Below, one piece after another: positions 16,073 to 23,893 of a DNA stretch of 64,000 nucleotides. The notes beneath the pieces are model-generated. The model did not search any database. It saw only the letters and a list, made by a program, of their open reading frames with translations, and was not told where the DNA came from. The DNA lies in contig CAWATY010000006.1 of NCBI GenBank assembly GCA_963785115.1, positions 620,001-684,000 on the forward strand. Direction: 5' to 3'. Source of the DNA: JACCWP01 sp963785115 (lineage in GTDB: Bacteria > Actinomycetota > Actinomycetes > Propionibacteriales > Nocardioidaceae). A program made the translations under genes and the position numbers. Numbering within the stretch: the stretch's first letter is position 1; each line of letters opens with the position of its first letter.

Positions 16073-17272
16073 ATGGTCAGGACGACGCCCTTCCACGAGC
16101 GGCTGAGCGAGCTGAACCGCACCGGGTTGTACGGCCACTGGTCGGGCTACCTGTCGGCGCTGCGCTACGACCTGGCGGCCAAGCACGAGTACTTCGCCGT
16201 GCGCAACAGCGCGGGCTGCTTCGACACGTCGCCGTTGTACAAGTACTGGCTGCGCGGCCGCGACACCGAGCGCTTCCTCGCCGGCGTGATGACCCGCGAC
16301 GTACGGCTGTGCAGGCCGGGCAAGGCGCAGTACACCGTGTGGTGCGACGACCGCGGCTTCGTGCTCGAGGACGGCGTGCTGTTCCGGCACAGCGACAACG
16401 AGTTCTTCATGACCACGGCCCGTCCCAACCTCGGCTACTTCAGCGACCTGGTCGGCCGCCTCGACGTGACCATCGAGGAGGTCACCGACGCCTACGGGAT
16501 CCTCGCCGTCCAGGGGCCGCGCTCGCGCGTGATCCTCGAGCAGGTCGCCCCCGAGATCTCCGGCCTGGGCTTCTTCGACCTGGTGCAGTCCAAGATCGGG
16601 TCGGCCCCGGTCCAGCTGTCCCGCACCGGATACACCGGCGACCTGGGCTACGAGGTCGTGGTCGGTGCCGACGACGCGCTGCCCGTCCTCGACGCGATCC
16701 TCGAGGCGGGCGCCGGCCACGGGCTGCGGCCGTTCGGTGAGGAGGCCCTGATGGCACTGCGGGTCGAGGCCGGTCTCGTCCTCATCGACGTGGAGTTCTC
16801 GTCCAGCCGACTGGCCTTCACCGACGAGGACCGGATCACGCCGAAGGAGCTCGGCCTCAACTGGATGCTGCGCGGCATCGATGACGAGACCCGACCGTTC
16901 ATCGGCCGTGAGGCCATCCGTCGCGAGCTGGCGGACAAGACCTCGCGGTGGGCGAGCGTGGGCCTGCTCGTCGACTGGCGCGAGTACGACCAGCTCTACA
17001 CCGACGCGGGGCTGATCCCGCCCAAGGACGAGATCCCGGTCGGCTGGGAGACGATGCTGTACGACGACGCCGGCGACCGGATCGGTTACGCCACCAGCCT
17101 GATGTACTCCCCGGTCCTGCAGCGGCACATCGCCATGGCGCGGGTGCGCCCCGACCACGGGGCCAAGGGCTCCCGGGTCGAGGTGGAGCTCACGATCAAC
17201 CACGAGTACCGCACGGTCGGCGCCGAGGTCGCCCGACCGCCCCTGTTCAACCCCGAGCGGAAGACGGCCTGA
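16073..17272 (+). CDS. GcvT-like folate-binding aminomethyltransferase/demethylase
   Basis: A 399-residue member of the GcvT family: N-terminal folate-binding domain with SAGCFDTSPLYKYWLRGRD, the conserved LSRTGYTGDLGYEV motif (about residues 183-196), and a C-terminal barrel domain (about 290-390). It is not the glycine cleavage T-protein itself: no gcvH/gcvP lies near. Relatives transfer a C1 unit from N-methyl, O-methyl or S-methyl substrates to tetrahydrofolate. One base separates it from the FAD oxidoreductase gene, and a BetI-like regulator is divergent, so the pair probably demethylates or oxidises an amine-like or methoxylated compound. The substrate is unknown. Confidence 0.75.
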   Translation: MVRTTPFHERLSELNRTGLYGHWSGYLSALRYDLAAKHEYFAVRNSAGCFDTSPLYKYWLRGRDTERFLAGVMTRDVRLCRPGKAQYTVWCDDRGFVLEDGVLFRHSDNEFFMTTARPNLGYFSDLVGRLDVTIEEVTDAYGILAVQGPRSRVILEQVAPEISGLGFFDLVQSKIGSAPVQLSRTGYTGDLGYEVVVGADDALPVLDAILEAGAGHGLRPFGEEALMALRVEAGLVLIDVEFSSSRLAFTDEDRITPKELGLNWMLRGIDDETRPFIGREAIRRELADKTSRWASVGLLVDWREYDQLYTDAGLIPPKDEIPVGWETMLYDDAGDRIGYATSLMYSPVLQRHIAMARVRPDHGAKGSRVEVELTINHEYRTVGAEVARPPLFNPERKTA

Positions 17273-17273
17273 C

Positions 17274-18872
17274 ATGACGAGCACCAGCAGGGAGTACGAC
17301 GCGATCGTCGTGGGTGGCGGCCACAACGGTCTCACCAACGGCGCCTACCTGGCTCGGGCCGGCCTGCGCACGCTGATCGTGGAGCGGCGCCACCTGGTCG
17401 GCGGCGCGGCGATCACCGAGGAGCTGCACCCCGGCTTCCACTTCACGACCTTCTCGTACGCGCTCAGCCTGCTGCGCCCCGACATCGTCCAGGACCTGGA
17501 GCTGGTCAAGCACGGCTTCATGCCGCTGCTGATGCCGTCGTCGTTCGCCCCGATGGACAACGGTGACTACCTGCTGCTGGGTCCGGACCACGAGGAGAAC
17601 TACCGCGAGATCGCGCGGCACTCGCCGCACGACGCCGATGCGTACGACCGCTACGACCACGACATCAACCGGGTCTGCCAGGTGGTGAAGCCGCTGCTGG
17701 ACAAGGTGCCGCCGAACATCTTCGGCAAGTCGCCCGAGGACCTCGAGGGCGTCGCCGAGCTGGTGTCACACCTGCGCGGCGTCGAGCCGAAGGTCATGCA
17801 CGACACGATCCGGCTGCTCACCGGCAGCGCCGCCGACTTCCTCGACGACTACTTCGAGAGCGACATTCTCAAGGCCTACCTCGCGTCGTCGGGGATCATC
17901 GGCACCAAGGTCGGCCCGATGTCCCAGGGCTCGGGGCTGGTCCTGCTCTTCCACTCGATGGGTGAGCACGACGGGCAGTTCGGCGCCTGGGCCTTCCACA
18001 AGGGCGGCAATGGCGGGTTCACGCAGGTTCTCGCCCGGGCCGCGCAGGCGTACGGCGCGGAGATCCTGCTCGACTCCGCCGTCGACAGCGTGCTCACCAG
18101 CAACGGTCGCGCGACCGGGATCGCCCTGGCCGACGGCACCGAGCTGCACGCCCCGGTCGTCGTCAGTGCGCTCGACCCACGGCGTACCTTCCTCGAGCTG
18201 GTCGAGCCCCGCGAGCTGCCGGGCGACTTGGTCGAGAACATCGAGCGGTTCCGGTTCCAGGGCACGTCGGCCAAGGTCAACTTCGCCCTCGACGGCCTGC
18301 CCCGCTACCCCGCGCTCGGCGACCGCGACGACCAGTACCGCGGCTTTGTCAACATGGGGCCGTCGCTGGAGTACCTCGAGCGGGCCTTCGATGACGCGAA
18401 GTACGGCTGGTACAGCGGGCGGCCGTACATCGACGGCGCCATCCAGTCCGTGGTCGACCCCGACATGGCACCCCCCGGCAAGCACGTAATGAGCTGCTTC
18501 GTCCAGTACGCGCCGTACCACCTCAAGGGCAGCGACTGGGACACCGAGCGCGACCGCTTCGCCGACACCGTGCAGGCGACGCTGGAGTCGTTCTTCCCGG
18601 GCTTCGGTGACCTGGTGCTGCACCGCGAGATCGTCACGCCGCTCGACATCGAGCGCACCGTCGGCTTGTCCGAGGGCAACATCTTCGCCGGGGAGTTCCT
18701 CGCACCGCAGATGTACTTCTTCCGGCCGGCCCCGGGCTGGAGTCAGTACCGCACGCCGATCGACGGCTACTACCAGTGCGGTTCGGGCACGCATCCCGGC
18801 GGCTGCGTGATGGGCGCACCGGGCAAGCTGGCCAGCCAGCAGATCCTCGGTGACCTCGCCGCGCGGGACTGA
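17274..18872 (+). CDS. FAD-dependent oxidoreductase, PYROXD2/CrtI-like
   Basis: A 532-residue flavoprotein. The N-terminal dinucleotide motif is AIVVGGGHNGLTNGAYLARAG (split at position 20), then ERRHLVGGAAITEELHPG, as in phytoene desaturase-like oxidoreductases. The C-terminal FAD contact is YYQCGSGTHPGGCVMGAPG, typical of the PYROXD2 branch, not of true carotenoid desaturases. No carotenoid genes are nearby. It is coupled to the GcvT-like gene (1 bp gap) under the divergent TetR regulator, which suggests FAD-dependent oxidation of the same substrate or its product. The exact reaction is unknown. Confidence 0.8.
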   Translation: MTSTSREYDAIVVGGGHNGLTNGAYLARAGLRTLIVERRHLVGGAAITEELHPGFHFTTFSYALSLLRPDIVQDLELVKHGFMPLLMPSSFAPMDNGDYLLLGPDHEENYREIARHSPHDADAYDRYDHDINRVCQVVKPLLDKVPPNIFGKSPEDLEGVAELVSHLRGVEPKVMHDTIRLLTGSAADFLDDYFESDILKAYLASSGIIGTKVGPMSQGSGLVLLFHSMGEHDGQFGAWAFHKGGNGGFTQVLARAAQAYGAEILLDSAVDSVLTSNGRATGIALADGTELHAPVVVSALDPRRTFLELVEPRELPGDLVENIERFRFQGTSAKVNFALDGLPRYPALGDRDDQYRGFVNMGPSLEYLERAFDDAKYGWYSGRPYIDGAIQSVVDPDMAPPGKHVMSCFVQYAPYHLKGSDWDTERDRFADTVQATLESFFPGFGDLVLHREIVTPLDIERTVGLSEGNIFAGEFLAPQMYFFRPAPGWSQYRTPIDGYYQCGSGTHPGGCVMGAPGKLASQQILGDLAARD

Positions 18873-18894
18873 TCCGCGGGCCCACGACCGCCGC

Positions 18895-20499
18895 TCAGCC
18901 GGACGGCAGCCAGCTCTTCCCGGGAGAGGCGTCGGGGGGCTGGACGGACAGCAGCCGCTCGTGGTCCTGGACCTGGGGCGCGCTCAGCGCAGCCAGGTCC
19001 GGGCCGAAGGCGCGCCACCGGTTCTTCCCGGCCGCCTTGGCCGCGTACATGGCAATGTCGGCCTCACGGAGGGCGTCGCGCGCTCGTGTCTCCACGTCTC
19101 CCGCGGACGACAAGGTCACCGTGATGCCGACGCTCGCCGAGACCTGCACGGTGGGTCCGTCGAGCTGCACCGGCGTGGTGAGTGCGGCCAGCACCCGGCG
19201 AGCCACCTCGTCGGCAGCCTCCGACTGGCGGTCCAAGAGGATCGCGAACTCGTCGCCGCCCAGCCGGGCGACCGTGTCCTCGGCGCGTACGCACTCGCGC
19301 AACCGGTCGGCCACGGTCATCAGCAGCCCGTCACCGGCGGCGTGGCCGTGGACGTCGTTGACCTCTTTGAAGTCGTCGAGGTCGACCAGCAGCACGCCGA
19401 GCCCGGCGTCGGTCCGCTGGGTCCGGCCGAGCGAGTGCCGCAGCCGGTCGGCGAACAAGGTGCGGTTCGCCAGGCCGGTCAGCGGATCGTGCAGCGCCAG
19501 GTGCTGCAGCTCCGCCTCGCGGGAACGCAGCGACCCCAGCAGAACCTGGTTGTCCATCAGCGCGAGCAGCTGCCGGCACAGGACCAGCCCGATCAGCAGC
19601 CCGGAGACGATGAGCTCGGGACGGGCGACCTGCTCGGTCCACAGCCGGGCTGCGATCACGGCCATGCCGAGCATGAACGGCACGTAGGGGAGCAGCAAGG
19701 CGAGGCGGGAGGCGTCCACCCGCGCCTCCTCCAGCTCGGACTCGCTGTGTGCGTGCCAGCCGCCGATGCCGATGACCGCGAACGCGGTGATCCACGCCAG
19801 GTCGACCCAGCCGCCGGTCGAGAAGGACCCCGACTCCACCAGCCACACGAACGCGCTGTCGGCGATCGCCATCGACACCAGCCCGGCGCTGAGGAGCCAG
19901 AGCGACGCCGGAGCCCGACGCAGCTGCGAGACCGCGTGCAGCACCATCGCCAGCAGGATCACGTCGCCGATCGGGTACGCCAGGGACAGCCAGAAGGCGA
20001 AGGCCCCGGGGGAGGCCTCGTCGACCAGGCCCTCCAGCACCGTGAACCACGAGATGGCGAACAGCGAGGCGGAGAGCAGCATGCCCTCGAGCGCGGCGCC
20101 GACGGAGCGGTGGGAGCGGTTCGCGTTGTGGTAGAGCGCGATTCCGACCGAGGCGAACAGCGGGAAGGCGAGGTAGCCGACGTCGGCCAGTGACGGGAAC
20201 GGGACCTCTTGGTTGAGCACGACCTCGTACCAGGTCCAGACGAGCTGGCCGAGGCCCCAGCAGATGACGCCGGCCCCACCCAGCACCCAGGACGCAGGGC
20301 CGTTGACCGAGTGCCGCGCTGCGGACAGGCAGACCACCCCGGCCACCAGCGGCACGAGCGTCTCGACCACGTCGACGACGGCGACCGTGCTGCGCGCCTC
20401 TCCGTCGGCGGTGAGCAGCCAGACGGCAAAGCCCAACCAGCCGACGGCACCCCACAGGGCCCAACGGCCCAGGGGCGGACGGGTGGCAGAATCAGTCAC
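18895..20499 (-). CDS. Membrane diguanylate cyclase (GGDEF)
   Basis: A 534-residue protein. Residues about 10-330 form an array of roughly nine hydrophobic segments with no recognised sensor domain, followed by a short linker. The GGDEF domain starts at HDPLTGLANRTLFADRL. The active site is G414-G-D-E-F418, preceded by the product-inhibition I-site R405-A-E-D408 at the canonical spacing, so an active, feedback-inhibited c-di-GMP synthase is expected. No EAL domain is present. The gene starts with GTG and is convergent with the PYROXD2-like gene. In actinobacteria c-di-GMP controls development or surface traits; the signal sensed is unknown. Confidence 0.9.
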   Translation of the reverse strand: MTDSATRPPLGRWALWGAVGWLGFAVWLLTADGEARSTVAVVDVVETLVPLVAGVVCLSAARHSVNGPASWVLGGAGVICWGLGQLVWTWYEVVLNQEVPFPSLADVGYLAFPLFASVGIALYHNANRSHRSVGAALEGMLLSASLFAISWFTVLEGLVDEASPGAFAFWLSLAYPIGDVILLAMVLHAVSQLRRAPASLWLLSAGLVSMAIADSAFVWLVESGSFSTGGWVDLAWITAFAVIGIGGWHAHSESELEEARVDASRLALLLPYVPFMLGMAVIAARLWTEQVARPELIVSGLLIGLVLCRQLLALMDNQVLLGSLRSREAELQHLALHDPLTGLANRTLFADRLRHSLGRTQRTDAGLGVLLVDLDDFKEVNDVHGHAAGDGLLMTVADRLRECVRAEDTVARLGGDEFAILLDRQSEAADEVARRVLAALTTPVQLDGPTVQVSASVGITVTLSSAGDVETRARDALREADIAMYAAKAAGKNRWRAFGPDLAALSAPQVQDHERLLSVQPPDASPGKSWLPSG

Positions 20500-20617
20500 C
20501 CTCCGAGCATCGCCGTTAGGCGGGCCGCCACCGGCCGAACCGGGCCCGGGATGGGCGAACGGCTGATGAAGGACCGTCCGGGCGGCCCATTTCGCGGGCC
20601 CCTAGCCTCGTGCCCCG

Positions 20618-21484
20618 ATGGGACCCGGGGCGCTGACGCTGGTGCTGGTCGCGGCGCTCGCGCACGCGCTGTGGAACTTCGCCGCCAAGCGAGTGCCCGA
20701 TGGTGGGACCGTCTTCGTCCAGCTCTACTTCGCCCTGTCCGCCGCGCTGTGGGTGCCGATCGCGCTGAGTTGGTTGGTGGTGCACCCCGCCGAACCGGAC
20801 GCGGGCTGGCTGCTCGCCATCGCGGTCACGGGGGTGCTGCACGTCGTCTACTCGGTCACGCTCCAGCGCGGCTACGCGGTCGGCGACATGAACCTCGTCT
20901 ATCCGTTGGCCCGGGGCACGGGCCCGCTGCTGACCGTCGTCGTGTCGGTGGCGCTGCTCGGTGAGCGGCCCCCGCCCGTTGCCCTGGCCGGCGCTTTGGT
21001 GGTGGTGGCCGGGGTGGTCGTGATCGCGACCGGCCAGATGTCGCACGGGGAGGAGGCCGCGCGACGCAAGGGCATGGTCTACGGCGTGGCCACCGGTGCC
21101 TCGATCGCGGCGTACACGCTGTGGGACGACCACGCGGTCAACGCGCTGGCGGTCCCGCCGCTGCCGTACTTCGCCTTCGGCTGCCTGGTGCAGTGCCTGG
21201 TGCTGGCGCCCCAGACCTGGCGCGACCGTGACCAGGCCCGCTGGGTGTGGGCCGAGCACTGGCGCGAGGTCGTCGTCGTGGCCGTGCTCTCGCCGCTCGC
21301 CTACGTGCTGGTGCTGCAGGCGATGCGGCTGGCTCCGGTGTCCCTCGTCGCACCGGCCAGGGAGACCAGCATCGTCGTGGGCGCGCTGTTGTCCTGGCTG
21401 GTGCTGCGCGAGCCGCACCCGGCGCGCCGGCTGGTCGGGTCGGCCGTGGTTCTGGTGGGGATCATCGGGCTGGTCGCGGGCTGA
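20618..21484 (+). CDS. DMT/EamA-family transporter
   Basis: A 288-residue membrane protein with ten hydrophobic segments arranged as two EamA repeats (residues about 5-135 and 150-285). The first repeat ends with the family-typical YPLARGTGPLLTVVVSVALL, the second with VAPARETSIVVGALLSWLVL. Such proteins export metabolites such as amino acids or their analogues. The gene is divergent from the diguanylate cyclase and overlaps the end of the convergent aldolase gene by 23 bp. Substrate unknown. Confidence 0.85.
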   Translation: MGPGALTLVLVAALAHALWNFAAKRVPDGGTVFVQLYFALSAALWVPIALSWLVVHPAEPDAGWLLAIAVTGVLHVVYSVTLQRGYAVGDMNLVYPLARGTGPLLTVVVSVALLGERPPPVALAGALVVVAGVVVIATGQMSHGEEAARRKGMVYGVATGASIAAYTLWDDHAVNALAVPPLPYFAFGCLVQCLVLAPQTWRDRDQARWVWAEHWREVVVVAVLSPLAYVLVLQAMRLAPVSLVAPARETSIVVGALLSWLVLREPHPARRLVGSAVVLVGIIGLVAG

Positions 21485-22307
21485 GCACCTCCAGCAACCG
21501 GAGCACCGTCTCGGTCATCGCGTCGCGGGCGTCGGTCAGCCACGGTCTCGGGTCGGGCCGACTGGTCGCAGCCAGCCCGGCGCGCACCGCGTCGGTATAG
21601 GCGACGTTCAGCTGGGTGCCGACATTGATCTTCACCAGCCCGGCCGCGACGGCAGCGCGCAGCCCCTCGTCGCTGACCCCCGACGACCCGTGAAGCACCA
21701 GCGGCACCGGCACGGCCTGCCGCAGCCGGCCGACGAGGTCGAGGTCGAGGTCGGCGCTGCGGTCCGTCATCGCGTGCGACGACCCCACCGCCACCGCTAG
21801 CGCATCGACACCGGTCTCGGCCACGTAGCGCACCGCCTCGTCGGGATCGGTCCGGACGTGGGGGGCGTGCGCGCCGTCCTTGCCCCCGATCTCACCGAGC
21901 TCGGCCTCCAGCCACAGGCCGGCCCCGTGCACCAGGTCGGCGGCCTCCCGGGTGGCGCGCACGTTGTCCGCGTACGGCAGCGTGGCCGCATCGAACATGA
22001 CCGAGCCGAACCCCAGCGACAGCGACTCCCGGACCAGGTCGAGGTCCTGTACGTGGTCGAGGTGCAGCCCCACCGCGACGTCGGCGGCCTCGGCCAGCGC
22101 CCGGTATGCGGCCGCGACAGGCCGCAGCCCCCCGTGGAAGCGGACCGCGTTGTGGCTGAGCGCGAGGATCACCGGGCGGTCTGCGCGCTCGGCGGCCCGT
22201 ACGATCGCCTCCCCGTGCTCGAGCGTGATGCCGTTGAACGCCGCGGCGCCGACGCCCGCGGTCGCGGCGTCGGACACGATCTGTGCGGTAGGGGTCAGCA
22301 CCCGCAC
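21462..22307 (-). CDS. Class II (zinc) ketose-bisphosphate aldolase
   Basis: A 281-residue member of the FbaA/GatY/KbaY family. Zn ligand and catalytic motifs are visible: GLHLDHVQDLDLVRESL (H-x-D-H), LEAELGEIGGKDG, VGSSHAM and VPLVLHGSSGVSDEGL, with the phosphate-binding VKINVGTQLN. These enzymes cleave ketose-1-phosphates or bisphosphates to dihydroxyacetone phosphate and an aldehyde. The length and divergences favour a tagatose/other ketose-phosphate enzyme over the glycolytic Fba, but this is not certain. It is divergent from a PfkB-type kinase gene (155 bp), and the two may act in one sugar pathway. Confidence 0.85.
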   Translation of the reverse strand: MRVLTPTAQIVSDAATAGVGAAAFNGITLEHGEAIVRAAERADRPVILALSHNAVRFHGGLRPVAAAYRALAEAADVAVGLHLDHVQDLDLVRESLSLGFGSVMFDAATLPYADNVRATREAADLVHGAGLWLEAELGEIGGKDGAHAPHVRTDPDEAVRYVAETGVDALAVAVGSSHAMTDRSADLDLDLVGRLRQAVPVPLVLHGSSGVSDEGLRAAVAAGLVKINVGTQLNVAYTDAVRAGLAATSRPDPRPWLTDARDAMTETVLRLLEVLSPRPAR

Positions 22308-22462
22308 ACGTCACCAGCCCGCGCTCGCATAGGTCAAGAAACCGGGCTGCGCGGACTCAATCGCGCATCGACGTGTGCTCGGGTGGTCCGAACCGCTGGA
22401 CGGGGGGCCCGGGCACCGCGAGGATCAACGGGGCTGAGTCTGGAGGGGTCGGAGGTACTGGT

Positions 22463-23443
22463 GTGACCGTGCCGGTGGAAGACCCCGATGACGCGTCGGG
22501 CCGGCTGCTGGTGCTGGGCGAGCTGTGCGCCGACATCGTCGTGGAGCTGGACGACCCCCCGGTGTTCGACCAGGTCGAGACGCTGGTCCGCCGCACCACG
22601 GTCACCATGGGCAGCTCCTCGGCCATCACCGCCTGCGGCGCAGCGCGGCTGGGACTGCCGACCGCGCTGGTCGGGGTCGTCGGCAACGACCTGCTCGGGA
22701 CGTTCGTGCGCGACGAGCTGGTGCGGCGCCACGTCGACGTCTCGGGCTGCCTGGTCGACGGCACCACACCGACCGGGTCGTCGACGATCCTCACGCTGCC
22801 CGGCGGCGACCGCAGCATCCTCACCGCCACCGGGTCGATCGGAGCCGCCCGCACCGAGCACGTGGGCGCCGAGATGCTGAACGACGTCGCGCACGTCCAC
22901 GTCGGCTCGTACTTCCTCCAGCAGGGGCTCCATCCCACCCTGGCCTCGTGGTTCGCCGGGCTGCGCGACCGGGACATCTCGACCTCGCTGGACCCCAACT
23001 TCGACCCGAGCGGCGGCTGGGACAGCGGCATCATCGACGTCCTGCGCAGCACCGACGTCTTCTTCTGCAACGAGCACGAGGCCGAGTCGGTGGCCGGCGC
23101 GTCGACTCCGCAGTGGGCGGTGCGCTGGCTGCTCGACCGGATGCCGGAGGGAGCGACGGTGGTGCTCAAGCTGGGGCCCCGTGGCGCGTCCTGCTTCCAT
23201 CGCGAGGACGACGACACCGTGCGGTTCGACGCGCCGGTGCCGGCGGCGCCCGGCCAGCTGGTGGACACCGTCGGCGCGGGCGACAGCCTGGCCGCCGGCT
23301 ACCTCGCCACCAGGTTGCGCGGCCACGACCGAGCCGAGGCGTTGGCGATCGGGGTGGCCAACGGCACCGCGTCGACCCGGGCGGCGGGTGGCATCGCCGG
23401 CCAGCTGGACTGGCCCACCGCGCACTCCCGGTCCGGCCTCTGA
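22463..23443 (+). CDS. PfkB-family carbohydrate kinase
   Basis: A 326-residue ribokinase-family protein. The substrate-binding N-terminus reads LLVLGELCADIVVELDDPP, and the C-terminal signature is DTVGAGDSLAAGYLATRL, with the catalytic Asp in GAGD and the anion hole around it. The family phosphorylates sugars, nucleosides or sugar phosphates. The GTG start is supported by GGAGG at 22451-22455. It is divergent from the class II aldolase gene, an arrangement suggesting that the kinase makes the ketose phosphate which the aldolase splits. The sugar is unknown. Confidence 0.88.
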   Translation: MTVPVEDPDDASGRLLVLGELCADIVVELDDPPVFDQVETLVRRTTVTMGSSSAITACGAARLGLPTALVGVVGNDLLGTFVRDELVRRHVDVSGCLVDGTTPTGSSTILTLPGGDRSILTATGSIGAARTEHVGAEMLNDVAHVHVGSYFLQQGLHPTLASWFAGLRDRDISTSLDPNFDPSGGWDSGIIDVLRSTDVFFCNEHEAESVAGASTPQWAVRWLLDRMPEGATVVLKLGPRGASCFHREDDDTVRFDAPVPAAPGQLVDTVGAGDSLAAGYLATRLRGHDRAEALAIGVANGTASTRAAGGIAGQLDWPTAHSRSGL

Positions 23444-23479
23444 CGTCTCGGTTTCGCCACGCTCGGCGCGGGGTGCAAC

Positions 23480-23518
23480 CGACCCGGGCGCCGCTGCGTC
23501 TGTAAGACGTGCGGGTCG
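23480..23518. other. Intergenic stem-loop after the PfkB kinase
   Basis: In the 148-bp gap between the kinase and the next small gene, CGACCCG (23480-23486) pairs with CGGGTCG (23512-23518). An inner hairpin CGTCT-gta-AGACG lies at 23497-23509. It could end the kinase transcript or be part of the leader of the 71-residue protein. There is no U-tract. I see nothing else in the gap except a GAAGGGG box before the next ATG. Confidence 0.35.
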
Positions 23519-23591
23519 ACGTGGAGATGCAGTCCCGGAATCCGTGCGCGAGGGTGCAGATGGCCGATTTGTCCCGAAGGGGTGACTGAGC

Positions 23592-23807
23592 ATGATCCTG
23601 GTGGTCGTGCTCTTCCCGGTCGCCCTGCTGGGCCTGGTGCTGGGCATGTCGATGCTGGAGGACGGCCTCGACGCCGTCATGCAGCGGGGCGACTCCCGCG
23701 ACGCCCGCCGCCGGCAGGACAGCACCGACCGCGTCGCCGAGGTTGGTTCGCCGGTCAGCCCCCGGCGCCTGTTCTCCTGGCTGCGCCCGGCCGGCGCCGA
23801 GCGCTGA
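23592..23807 (+). CDS. Small membrane protein, unknown function
   Basis: A 71-residue protein with one N-terminal hydrophobic helix (residues 2-20) followed by a polar, arginine-rich cytoplasmic tail (RGDSRDARRRQDSTDR). I do not recognise a family. It has a good ribosome-binding box (GAAGGGG, about 10 bp before the ATG). It may be an actinobacterial membrane-anchored small protein; no function is proposed. Confidence 0.6.
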   Translation: MILVVVLFPVALLGLVLGMSMLEDGLDAVMQRGDSRDARRRQDSTDRVAEVGSPVSPRRLFSWLRPAGAER

Positions 23808-23893
23808 CTCCGCTGTCCGGCCCCCTCAGCCGCCGCTGACCGCCCCTCGGTCGCGGCGGTTTCGTCACCACCCGGCTGTCAGAATCGGTAGTC

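Noticed and set aside
16073..17272. Glycine cleavage T protein
   Set aside because: No gcvH or gcvP nearby, and the operon partner is a PYROXD2-like flavoprotein; a GcvT-family C1 transferase of another pathway is more likely.
15359..17338. Long minus-strand fusion of the TetR frame with sequence antisense to the GcvT gene
   Set aside because: Only the first 201 residues from the GTG at 15964 have TetR motifs; the upstream part is antisense to a convincing GcvT-family gene.
17274..18872. Phytoene desaturase of carotenoid synthesis
   Set aside because: No carotenoid genes are present and the C-terminal motif matches the PYROXD2 branch.
23443..23592. A third copy of the structured element
   Set aside because: GGTTTCGCC appears at the start, but the paired arms and the third segment are not present in the right order.
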